From positions 124,001 to 188,000 of the forward strand of contig NZ_PIGG01000015.1 of the NCBI RefSeq assembly GCF_002924445.1: a stretch of 64,000 nt of DNA, read 5' to 3'. The position numbers were made by a program, and so were the translations under genes. This document shows, piece after piece, positions 7,414 through 18,093 of this stretch (positions are counted from its first letter, which is position 1; each line of letters starts with the position of its first letter). The stretch comes from Minwuia thermotolerans. Its GTDB lineage: Bacteria > Pseudomonadota > Alphaproteobacteria > Minwuiales > Minwuiaceae. The notes under the pieces are model-generated. The model ran no database searches, was not told the DNA's origin, and saw only the letters and a program-made list of their open reading frames with translations.

Positions 7414-8251
7414 TGGCGCGCCCACTGGCGCCGCGAGAGTGGCCGGCGTCACCGGCTGGCCGGTCGAGCACAGCCTGTCGCCCAGGCTGCACGGCTTCTG
7501 GCTGCGCCGCCATGGCGTCGACGGCGTCTATGCGCCCTTTCCCGTCGCCGCGGCCGCATTCGAGACGGCGATCCGCGGTCTCGCGGCCGCCGGACTGTCG
7601 GGCGTCAACGTCACCGTGCCCCACAAGCGCCGCGCCTTCGAGATCGCCGACGAACTGGACGCGGCGGCCCGCGCCATCGGCGCGGTGAACACGCTGGTCT
7701 TCCGCGACGGCCGCATCCTCGGCCGCAATACCGATGCACCTGGCTTCATGGCCAATCTGCGCCAGCACGGCGTCGACCCCGCGGTAGGACCCGTTACCGT
7801 CATGGGCGCCGGGGGCGCCGCACGGGCGGCCCTACATGCGTTGGTTCAGGCGGGCGCGCCGGACATACGCCTGGTCAACAGGACACCCGAAAGCGCGAGG
7901 AAGCTGGCTGAAGAGTTCGGCAATACCGCCATCACAGTACAGCCCTACCCGGTTTCGCAGGCGGTTCTGAGCGATACGGCCCTTCTGGTCAACACCACAT
8001 CCCTTGGTATGACCGGACAGGCGGCGCTGGATATAGACCTGACCCCGCTGCCCGCGCAGGCGGTGGTCCACGACATCGTCTATGTCCCGCTGGAGACGCC
8101 GCTGCTGGCGGCCGCGCGCGGGCGCGGGCTGAAGACGGTGGACGGGCTGGGCATGCTGCTCCATCAGGCGGCGCCGGCCTTCGAAGCGTTCTACGGCGTG
8201 CGCCCCGAGGTCGACGCGGCGCTGCGCCGACATCTGCTGGAGGTACTCTGA
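7406..8251 (+). CDS. aroE: shikimate dehydrogenase (NADP)
   Basis: Reduces 3-dehydroshikimate to shikimate in aromatic amino-acid synthesis. The 281-residue protein has the substrate motif HSLSPRLHGFW near residue 20, NVTVPHK near 70 with the catalytic Lys, NTDAPGF near 110 with the catalytic Asp, and the nucleotide loop MGAGGAARAAL near 134. Bases roughly 7840-8045 look foreign to the rest of the gene: G+C drops from about 75% in the first part to about 57-60%, and codons such as ATA, AGG, CTA, GTA and ACA appear. See findings. It ends exactly where coaE starts. Confidence 0.94.
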   Translation: MSDGAPTGAARVAGVTGWPVEHSLSPRLHGFWLRRHGVDGVYAPFPVAAAAFETAIRGLAAAGLSGVNVTVPHKRRAFEIADELDAAARAIGAVNTLVFRDGRILGRNTDAPGFMANLRQHGVDPAVGPVTVMGAGGAARAALHALVQAGAPDIRLVNRTPESARKLAEEFGNTAITVQPYPVSQAVLSDTALLVNTTSLGMTGQAALDIDLTPLPAQAVVHDIVYVPLETPLLAAARGRGLKTVDGLGMLLHQAAPAFEAFYGVRPEVDAALRRHLLEVL

Positions 8252-8857
8252 ATGGTCTACGTGGTCGGTCTCACCGGCTCCATCGGCATGGGCAAGTCCA
8301 CCGTCGCCGGGATGTTCCGCGACGAGGGCGTGCCGGTCTGGGATGCCGACGCCGCGGTGCACGAACTCTACAGCCCCGGCGGCGCGGCGGTGGAACCCGT
8401 CGGCGAACGCTTTCCCGGCGTCGTGGTCGACGGTGCGGTCGACCGCGAGAAGCTGAGCCACCGCGTCGTCGCCGACGACGAGGCGATCCGCGATCTGGAG
8501 GAGATCGTGCATCCGCTGGTGGGCCAGCACCGCCAGCGCTTCTTCGCCGAATGCGAGGCGGCGGGCCACGACATCGTCGTGGTCGATGTGCCCCTGCTGT
8601 TCGAGACCGGCGGCGAGGCGCGCATGGACGCCGTGGTGGTGGTCAGTGCCGGGGAAGATCAGCAGCGCGAGCGCGTGCTGGCGCGGCCGAACATGACCGA
8701 GGCGAAGTTCGAGGCGATCCTGGCCCGGCAGACCCCCGACCACGAGAAGCGCGAGCGCGCGCACCACGTCATCGACACCGCCGTGACGCACGATGAAACG
8801 ACCGCCCAGGTGAAGGCGCTCGTGGCCGAACTGCGCCGCGAAGCGCAATCGCGGTGA
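8252..8857 (+). CDS. coaE: dephospho-CoA kinase
   Basis: Last step of coenzyme A synthesis: phosphorylation of the 3'-hydroxyl of dephospho-CoA. The 201-residue protein has the P-loop GSIGMGKST (residues 9-17), the [10 protein letters not shown] motif after the first strand, and DVPLLFETG near residue 113. Its ATG follows the aroE TGA without a spacer, so it is translated from the same message. Confidence 0.94.
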   Translation: MVYVVGLTGSIGMGKSTVAGMFRDEGVPVWDADAAVHELYSPGGAAVEPVGERFPGVVVDGAVDREKLSHRVVADDEAIRDLEEIVHPLVGQHRQRFFAECEAAGHDIVVVDVPLLFETGGEARMDAVVVVSAGEDQQRERVLARPNMTEAKFEAILARQTPDHEKRERAHHVIDTAVTHDETTAQVKALVAELRREAQSR

Positions 8858-8921
8858 TGGCATCGGGCGGGTGGATGTAGTAGGCTTGGGCCCTACCGCC
8901 TGCCAGATATAGAGTACGGTG

Positions 8922-9593
8922 ATGCGCGAGATCATCCTGGACACGGAAACCACGGGCCTGGACCCGAATGACGGCCACCGCATCGTCGAGATCGGCTGTC
9001 TGGAACTGGTCGACCGCGTCTGGACCGGGCGGACCTGGCAGCAATACGTCAATCCCGAACGCGCCATGACCGACGACGCCTATCGCGTGCACGGCATCTC
9101 CGACGCCGATCTGGCGGACAAGCCGAAGTTCGCCGAGATCGCCGAAGAATTCCTGGCCTTCGTCGACGGCGCCCCGATCGTCGCTCACAACGCCGCCTTC
9201 GACATGAAGTTCCTGAACTGGGAGCTGACCAAGATCGGCCGCGAGCCCCTGCCGATGGACCGGGTGGTCGACACCCTGGCCATCGCCCGCAAGCGCTTTC
9301 CGGGCGCGGCGAACAGCCTCGACGCGCTGTGCCGGCGTTTCGAGGTCGACAACACCGACCGCACGCTGCACGGGGCGCTGATCGATTCCCGGCTGCTGGC
9401 GGACGTCTACTACCACCTGGTGGGGGTCAAGCAGGCGGGCCTGACCTTCGGCGAGGACCAGGGCGAAGGCGCGGCGGGCCCGGCGCGGCGCTACCGCGCG
9501 CCCAGGCCGCATGCGCCGACCGAGGCCGAACTCGCGGCCCACGCCGCCTTTCTGGAGAGCCATGTCAGCGCGGCGATCTGGCTGAAAAACTGA
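8922..9593 (+). CDS. dnaQ: DNA polymerase III epsilon subunit (proofreading exonuclease)
   Basis: 3'-5' exonuclease of the replicative polymerase. The 223-residue protein contains ExoI (DTETTGL, residues 7-13, metal-binding Asp and Glu), ExoII ([13 protein letters not shown], near 90) and ExoIII ([14 protein letters not shown], near 152). The C-terminal tail is rich in Ala, Glu and Pro and probably contacts the alpha subunit. An in-frame GTG at 8919 is an alternative start; I prefer the ATG because the protein then begins [12 protein letters not shown]. Spacing of 64 bases from coaE. Confidence 0.93.
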   Translation: MREIILDTETTGLDPNDGHRIVEIGCLELVDRVWTGRTWQQYVNPERAMTDDAYRVHGISDADLADKPKFAEIAEEFLAFVDGAPIVAHNAAFDMKFLNWELTKIGREPLPMDRVVDTLAIARKRFPGAANSLDALCRRFEVDNTDRTLHGALIDSRLLADVYYHLVGVKQAGLTFGEDQGEGAAGPARRYRAPRPHAPTEAELAAHAAFLESHVSAAIWLKN

Positions 9594-9613
9594 GCCGCGC
9601 CGCGAATTCGATC

Positions 9614-9789
9614 TTGCGGCCCGGCCCGATCCGTGTATTAACAACGGACAGCCGCTGAAGCGACTTCACTCCAGAACCGGCCAATTCCCTGGCCGGCGCT
9701 TGATCCGGAAACTGCCGACACGATCTGGAACCTCAGCGGTCCGTCCGTCCGGACACCTGTTCAATCACATATTCCTGCGACCGGTACCC
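9614..9789 (+). promoter_or_regulatory. probable rho promoter and long 5' leader
   Basis: TTGCGG at 9614-9619 and TATTAA at 9636-9641 are separated by 16 bases, a fair sigma-70-type pair in the dnaQ-rho gap. Transcription from it would leave a leader of about 140 bases before the rho ATG. Long untranslated leaders that allow Rho-dependent autoregulation are known for rho genes; whether that holds here is inference. No strong Shine-Dalgarno sequence is visible before the ATG at 9790. Confidence 0.4.
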
Positions 9790-11046
<1,257 letters not shown>

Positions 11047-11192
11047 AGAAACCGCGCTGCGCAGGATGGCGAAGGGCCGGCGGGGCGGGCGGCTCCAGGG
11101 GCGCCGGATTTGCGCCGCCCCGGGATGGCCCGGCTGGAGGCGTGGGCGGCTCGGTGATCGCCGGGTTGTCCCGGCCACTTGTCCACACAACC

Positions 11193-11300
11193 TGTCACCC
11201 CCGCCGCCGTGCGGGGGTCCGGAGCGGCTTCGCCGCAAGTCTATGGCCCTGACCGGATGCCCGCACAATGGCGGGCATGACGCCGAAGCAAAGCTGTCGT
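11193..11300 (+). repeat. dispersed intergenic repeat, family A copy 1
   Basis: Copy of a roughly 90-base element starting TGTCACCCCCGCC. It has three potential hairpins: a CCCCCGC/GCGGGGG stem, GCGGC-TTC-GCCGC, and CCCGC/GCGGG near the ATGCCCGCAC...GCGGGCATGAC end. It fills most of the 314-base gap 11047-11360 between the convergent ends of rho and relA/spoT; the remaining bases show no gene or clear site. Further copies are at 17977, 22620, 48799 (half) and 53045. Confidence 0.85.
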
Positions 11301-11360
11301 TCCATCCATCACAAGGATCGTCGCAGGCCGCACCGCCCGCTGCCGCGCCTGCCGGCGAAA

Positions 11361-13490
<2,130 letters not shown>

Positions 13491-13558
13491 GACGGCGAGT
13501 CTATCCTTGAATCGGCGGCCGGCGCAGCGCCGCCGGATGACCCGGGGCGGGCGTCAGC

Positions 13559-13873
13559 TCAACCCTCGGTGGATTCGCCCGCGGCCAGGGCGGCGAGTTC
13601 GCGCCGCATGCGCTCGGCGAGGTCGTCCTCCTCGGGCTCGTCGCGCTCGATGCGGCGCTGGTAGCTGGCGATGAGCTGTTCCATGAGGTCGTCCGGCGAC
13701 AGCTTGTCGTCGGCGATCTCGCGCAGCGAGACGACAGGGTTCTTGTCGTTGTCGCGCTCGACCTTGATCTCCGCGCCATTGGAGATGCTGCGGGCGCGCT
13801 GGGCGGCGAGCAGCACGAGATCAAAGCGATTGTCGACCTTGTCGATGCAGTCTTCGACGGTAACGCGGGCCAT
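13559..13873 (-). CDS. rpoZ: RNA polymerase omega subunit
   Basis: 104 residues beginning [28 protein letters not shown], the invariant omega start that folds onto the beta' subunit. The C-terminal extension is acidic (EPEEDDLAE), as in other alphaproteobacteria. It lies upstream of relA/spoT on the same strand; the pairing is meaningful because omega contributes to one ppGpp site on RNA polymerase in proteobacteria. Confidence 0.94.
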   Translation of the reverse strand: MARVTVEDCIDKVDNRFDLVLLAAQRARSISNGAEIKVERDNDKNPVVSLREIADDKLSPDDLMEQLIASYQRRIERDEPEEDDLAERMRRELAALAAGESTEG

Positions 13874-13918
13874 GGGGCCTCCGTTGGATCATTCAGAATT
13901 CCCGAGAAGGGCGGATAT

Positions 13919-14467
13919 TTAGCTGCCCGCGGCCCCGCTCGCAAGGTGTTTCTCGACCCGCGCCTCCAGCGGCTCGACGCCGCAGCGGTCGGCGGCCGCG
14001 ATCATCTCGTCGATATGGCGTCCGCTGACCGGATGACGCCAGTCCGGCGCGATGTCCTTCAGCGGCAGCAGCACGAAGGCGCGCTCGCTCATGCGCGGGT
14101 GGGGCAGGGCGGCGATGCCGTGCTCGCCGCAGGCCCGGGCGCTGACGCCGTGAAAGGCGATCAGGTCCAGATCGATGCGCCGCGGCGCCCAGCGTTCGGT
14201 CCGCACCCGCCCGAAGGCCCATTCGACCTCGTGCAGCGTGCGCAGCAGTTCGTCCGGACCCAGTGCGGTCTCCAGCGCCGCCGCGCCGTTGACGTACCAG
14301 GGCTGGCCGCTGAGCGACGCGGGCCAGGGCGGGCTGGCGAACCAGCGCGAGCGGGCGCTGTGGCCGACGCCCCTCAGCGCCAGTTCGTCCAGCGCGGCCT
14401 CCAGCGTGCGCGCAGGCGCTCCGTGTTCCGGATGGGGCAGATTCGCCCCCAGGCCGATGATGATCAA
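13919..14467 (-). CDS. folK: 6-hydroxymethyl-7,8-dihydropterin pyrophosphokinase
   Basis: Transfers pyrophosphate from ATP to the hydroxymethyl-dihydropterin in folate synthesis. The 182-residue protein starts IIIGLGANL and contains the substrate/metal motif RWAPRRIDLDLIAFHG near residue 92 and PHPRMSERAFVLLPL near 122, all typical of HPPK. It lies upstream of rpoZ with a 45-base gap. No other folate gene is adjacent. Confidence 0.93.
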   Translation of the reverse strand: MIIIGLGANLPHPEHGAPARTLEAALDELALRGVGHSARSRWFASPPWPASLSGQPWYVNGAAALETALGPDELLRTLHEVEWAFGRVRTERWAPRRIDLDLIAFHGVSARACGEHGIAALPHPRMSERAFVLLPLKDIAPDWRHPVSGRHIDEMIAAADRCGVEPLEARVEKHLASGAAGS

Positions 14468-14649
14468 ACGGCTCTCCTTTCGCGGAAAAACGCCGGCTCC
14501 GCGGCAGTGGAAATCACTGGCATTCCCGCCCCCGCCAGCCTATGTCAGCACTAACTTTGAACATCGTCCCCGGCGTGTTCGTACGCGGCACCGCGGTGTC
14601 GTGATCGGGCCGCCGGGCCAGTGCATAGATCATTGAAGGGATTTTTGAA

Positions 14650-15303
14650 ATGGCAGAGGTCGATCTGGGCATATACCCCACGGAAAAGGTCGCCATCTTC
14701 ATCGACGGCGCCAATCTCTACGCCGCCGCGCGGACCCTGGGCTTCGACATCGACTACCGCAAGCTGCGCGCGCAATTCGCCCGCCAGGGCACCCTGGTCC
14801 GGGCCTTCTACTACACCGCGCTGATGGAGGATCAGGAGTATTCGCCGCTGCGGCCGCTGGTGGACTGGCTCGACTACAACGGCTTCACCATGGTGACCAA
14901 GCCCGCCAAGGAGTTCGTCGGCCAGGACGGCCGGCGCAAGGTCAAGGGCAACATGGATATCGAGCTGGCCGTCGACATGCTGGAGATGGCCGAATTCATC
15001 GACCACGCCATCCTGTTCTCCGGCGACGGCGACTTCCGCTCGGTGATGGAGGCGGTGCAGCGCAAGGGCCTGCGCTGCACGGTGGTCTCCACCATCAAGA
15101 CGCAGCCGCCGATGATCGCCGACGAACTGCGCCGCCAGGCCGACCAGTTCGTCGACTTGGTCGACCTGCAGCCCCTGATCGCCCGCGAGGGCGGCCGCCC
15201 CGTGAGCAACCGCCGCGAGAACTTCAGCCAGCGGCACGGGAACGCCGCCGAGCCGGACTATGACGACAGCGACGACGAATTCGACGACCCGCTCGTCCGC
15301 TGA
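14650..15303 (+). CDS. NYN/PIN-like domain protein (LabA/DUF88 family)
   Basis: 217 residues. NYN domains are PIN-like metal-dependent RNases. Conserved acidic positions are visible: FIDGANLY (about 18-25, first Asp), the middle KGNMDIELAVDML with Asp (about 99-111) and FSGDGDFRSV (about 120-129, the GDxDF signature). The C-terminal tail after residue 180 is polar and acidic (YDDSDDEFDD) and probably disordered. A GAAGGGA ribosome site precedes the ATG. Its stop overlaps the start of a uracil-DNA glycosylase gene (TGATG), so the two proteins are made together. Confidence 0.88.
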   Translation: MAEVDLGIYPTEKVAIFIDGANLYAAARTLGFDIDYRKLRAQFARQGTLVRAFYYTALMEDQEYSPLRPLVDWLDYNGFTMVTKPAKEFVGQDGRRKVKGNMDIELAVDMLEMAEFIDHAILFSGDGDFRSVMEAVQRKGLRCTVVSTIKTQPPMIADELRRQADQFVDLVDLQPLIAREGGRPVSNRRENFSQRHGNAAEPDYDDSDDEFDDPLVR

Positions 15304-15947
15304 TGGCGGCGCCCGAGGCGCATGAGCCGCCCGCGGACTGCCGGCGCTGCCCCCGTCTGGCGGCTTTCCGCGACGACAACCGGCGCGCCCATCCCGGCTT
15401 CCACAACGATCCCGTGCCGGCCTTCGGACCGCTGGACGCGCGGCTGCTGATCGTCGGCCTGGCGCCGGGGCTGAAGGGGGCCAACCGCACCGGCCGGCCC
15501 TTCACCGGCGACTATGCCGGGGATCTGCTCTACCCTTCCCTGATCGGGGCCGGTTTTGCCCGCGGCGAGTATGGCGCGCGGCCCGGCGACGGCCTGCGTC
15601 CGGAAGGCTGCCGCATCACCAACGCCGTGCGCTGCGTGCCGCCGCAGAACAAGCCGACGCCCGAGGAAACCCGTAGCTGCCGGCCCTTCCTGGAGGCCGA
15701 GATCGCGGCGATGGGGGAGCTCCGCGCGCTGCTGGCGCTGGGCCGCATCGCCCATGACGCCGTGCTCAGGACCTTCGGGCTGAAGCTCGCGGCCCATCCC
15801 TTCGGACACGGCGCCGTGCACGAGCTGCCGAACGGCCTGCTGCTGGCCGACAGCTATCACTGCTCGCGCTACAACGTGAACACGGGCCGGCTGACGCCGG
15901 CGATGTTCGAGGCCGTGCTGGCGGAGCTGAAGACGCGCCTCGGCTGA
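15303..15947 (+). CDS. uracil-DNA glycosylase, family 4/5 type (UdgB-like)
   Basis: Removes uracil and possibly other deaminated bases from DNA. The 214-residue protein has the N-terminal Cys pair CRRC (about 13-16) expected for the 4Fe-4S cluster, motif 1 GLAPGLKGANRTGRPFTGD (about 52-70) with no Asp or Glu at the usual activating position, as in family 5, CVPPQNKPT, and motif 2 in SYHCSRYNVNTGR near the C-terminus. The missing acidic residue favours the UdgB (family 5) class. Translationally coupled to the NYN gene. Confidence 0.85.
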   Translation: MAAPEAHEPPADCRRCPRLAAFRDDNRRAHPGFHNDPVPAFGPLDARLLIVGLAPGLKGANRTGRPFTGDYAGDLLYPSLIGAGFARGEYGARPGDGLRPEGCRITNAVRCVPPQNKPTPEETRSCRPFLEAEIAAMGELRALLALGRIAHDAVLRTFGLKLAAHPFGHGAVHELPNGLLLADSYHCSRYNVNTGRLTPAMFEAVLAELKTRLG

Positions 15948-16024
15948 AACGGCGTTCTTCCTCCCCCTCGATGGGCGAGGGCCGGTGCGCTCCGGCGTCC
16001 TCCGCACCGCGGCAGCGGCGGCGC

Positions 16025-16120
16025 GGGACCCACGCCTGAGCCTCTCCGCCGGAGACGGCGCGCCCGGACCAGCTCCGGCATGGCTCCCGGATCGGACCTG
16101 TGGTCCGTCCAGGACTCGGG
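16025..16120 (-). repeat. dispersed intergenic repeat, family B copy 1
   Basis: Read on the minus strand it begins CGAGTCCTG (complement of 16110-16118) and carries 16-base inverted-repeat arms at 16073-16088 (degenerate) and 16025-16040 (GGGACCCACGCCTGAG on the plus strand). It lies in the 191-base gap between the convergent ends of the uracil-DNA glycosylase and acyl-CoA dehydrogenase genes. Matching copies are at 31927 and 46684. Confidence 0.75.
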
Positions 16121-16138
16121 TGGCTCGGCCGCCCGCCT

Positions 16139-17941
16139 TCAGAACGCGGCGAAGGCTTCCTCGTCCAGCGCCATCAGGGTCGCCGCGCCGGCGCCCGCCT
16201 TGGCGGCGTGGGCGTGGACGTCGGGCAGCATGCGGTCCATGAAGAACCGCGCCGTCGCCAGCTTGGACTTGTAGAACTGCGCGTCGCCCTCGCCGGCGTT
16301 GAGCTTCTCCTGCGCCTTCTTCGCGATCTGCGCCCACATGAAGCCGATGGCGACCAGCGCCACGCAGCGCAGATAGTCCGTGGACGCCGCGCCGGCCTCG
16401 TCGGGATTGGCCATCATCTTCGGGCCCAGATCGGCGGTCGCCGACTGCAGCCTGGCGAAGGCCTTCGCCAGCGGCATGACATAGTGCTGCAGGGCGGCGT
16501 CGCCGGCGTTGTCCTGGATGAAGGCGTCGACGGGGTGGAAGAAGCGGCGCATCAGCCGGCCCATGCCCTCGGGCAGCTTGCGTCCGACCAGGTCCAGCGC
16601 CTGGATGCCGTTGGCGCCCTCGTAGATCTGGGCGATGCGGGCGTCGCGCACGAACTGCTCCATGCCCCATTCCTGGATATAGCCGTGGCCGCCATAGACC
16701 TGCATGGCGTCGACCGCGCATTCGAAACCCATGTCGGTGAGGTAGGCCTTGACCACCGGCGTGATGAAGGCGGCGAAATCGTCGGCCTTCGCCTTCTCCT
16801 CCGGGTCCGGGTGCTTCTCGGCGAAGTCGATCATCAGCCCGGTCCAGAGCGCCAGCGCCCGGGCGCCCTCGACGAAGGCCTTCTGCTTCATCAGCATGCG
16901 GCGGATGTCGGGGTGGACGATGATCGGGTCGGCGGGCTTGTCCTTCGCCTTCGCGCCGGTCAGCGAGCGGCCCTGGATACGGTCGATCGCATAGGACACG
17001 GCGTTCTGGTAGGCGACGGAGGCCTGGCTGAGGCCCTGGATGCCGACGCCGAGCCGGGCGGCGTTCATCATGGTGAACATGGCCCGCATGCCCTTGTGGG
17101 GCTCCCCGATCAGCCAGCCGGTTGCGCCGTCATAGTTCAGCACGCAGGTGGCGTTGCCGTGGATGCCCATCTTCTCCTCGATGGAGCCGCAGACGACGCC
17201 GTTGCGCGTGCCCGGATCGCCGTTTTCGTCGGGGATGAACTTGGGCACCAGGAACAGGCTGACGCCCTTGATGCCCTCCGGGCCGCCGGGAATCTTCGCC
17301 AGCACCAGGTGGATGATGTTCTCCGACATGTCGTGCTCGCCGGCGGAGATGAAGATCTTCTGGCCGGTGATCGCGAAGCTGCCGTCGTCCTGCGGCTCGG
17401 CCTTCGTGCGCATCATGCCGAGATCAGTGCCGCAGTGCGGCTCGGTCAGGTTCATGGTGCCGGTCCACTGTCCGGAGACCAGCTTCGGCAGATAGGTCTG
17501 CTTCTGCTCGTCCGAGCCCCAGTGGCGCAGCGCCTCGTAGGCGCCGTGGGTGAGGCCGGGATACATCGAGAAGGCCATGTTGGCCGAGGACGCCATCTCG
17601 GAGACCGCGAAGCCCAGCACGTGGGGCAGGCCCTGGCCGCCGAATTCCGGATCGGCGGTCAGACCGCCCCAGCCGGCCTCGACATAGGCCTTGTAGGCCT
17701 CCTTGAAGCCCTCCGGCGTTGTTACCGAGCCATCGTCATGGCGGGTGCAGCCCTGACGGTCGCCGATCTGGTTGAGGGGCTGGATCTCGTTCTCGAAGAA
17801 CTTCGCGCCCTCCTCCAGGATCGCGTCCACCAGGTCCGGCGTCGCATCGGCGAAGCCGGGCAGGTTGGCATAGCGCTGCAGGTCGATGAACTCGTGCAGC
17901 AGGAACTTGAAGTCGTTCACGGGCGCCTGATACGTCGCCAT
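16139..17941 (-). CDS. long-type acyl-CoA dehydrogenase (FadE/DmdC-like), C-terminal extended
   Basis: FAD-dependent alpha,beta-dehydrogenation of an acyl-CoA. 600 residues, the long subfamily with an extra C-terminal domain. Visible features are the substrate/FAD segment NLTEPHCGTDLG, the GQKIFISAGEHDM block, and IYEGANGIQALDLVGRK containing the expected catalytic Glu. It ends the minus-strand set MerR regulator - thiolase - FadN-like - this gene, the same four functions as Bacillus fadNAE with a regulator. Family relatives include DmdC of dimethylsulfoniopropionate breakdown; no dmdB or dmdD neighbour supports that use here. A repeat-filled gap of 152 bases separates it from fadN. Confidence 0.88.
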   Translation of the reverse strand: MATYQAPVNDFKFLLHEFIDLQRYANLPGFADATPDLVDAILEEGAKFFENEIQPLNQIGDRQGCTRHDDGSVTTPEGFKEAYKAYVEAGWGGLTADPEFGGQGLPHVLGFAVSEMASSANMAFSMYPGLTHGAYEALRHWGSDEQKQTYLPKLVSGQWTGTMNLTEPHCGTDLGMMRTKAEPQDDGSFAITGQKIFISAGEHDMSENIIHLVLAKIPGGPEGIKGVSLFLVPKFIPDENGDPGTRNGVVCGSIEEKMGIHGNATCVLNYDGATGWLIGEPHKGMRAMFTMMNAARLGVGIQGLSQASVAYQNAVSYAIDRIQGRSLTGAKAKDKPADPIIVHPDIRRMLMKQKAFVEGARALALWTGLMIDFAEKHPDPEEKAKADDFAAFITPVVKAYLTDMGFECAVDAMQVYGGHGYIQEWGMEQFVRDARIAQIYEGANGIQALDLVGRKLPEGMGRLMRRFFHPVDAFIQDNAGDAALQHYVMPLAKAFARLQSATADLGPKMMANPDEAGAASTDYLRCVALVAIGFMWAQIAKKAQEKLNAGEGDAQFYKSKLATARFFMDRMLPDVHAHAAKAGAGAATLMALDEEAFAAF

Positions 17942-17976
17942 TTCCTCGTCTCCCTGGTTCGCGCCTTCGCCGGGTC

Positions 17977-18086
17977 GTCATGCCCGCCTTGTGCGGGCAT
18001 CCGGCAATCAAACAGTCTTGCGGCGACGCCGCACCGGACCCCCGCACAGGCCTGCCCCTGACCCCGTTCGGGGGGCGGGGGTGACA
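17977..18086 (-). repeat. dispersed intergenic repeat, family A copy 2
   Basis: Reverse-orientation copy: GTCATGCCCGC...GCGGGCATCCGG, then GCGGCGACGCCGC, then a C-rich/G-rich stem ending GGGGGTGACA. The last stem has about 20 extra bases compared with other copies. It sits in the 152-base gap between the FadN-like gene and the acyl-CoA dehydrogenase gene, the only A copy between genes that point the same way. Confidence 0.8.
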
Positions 18087-18093
18087 CTGCGTG

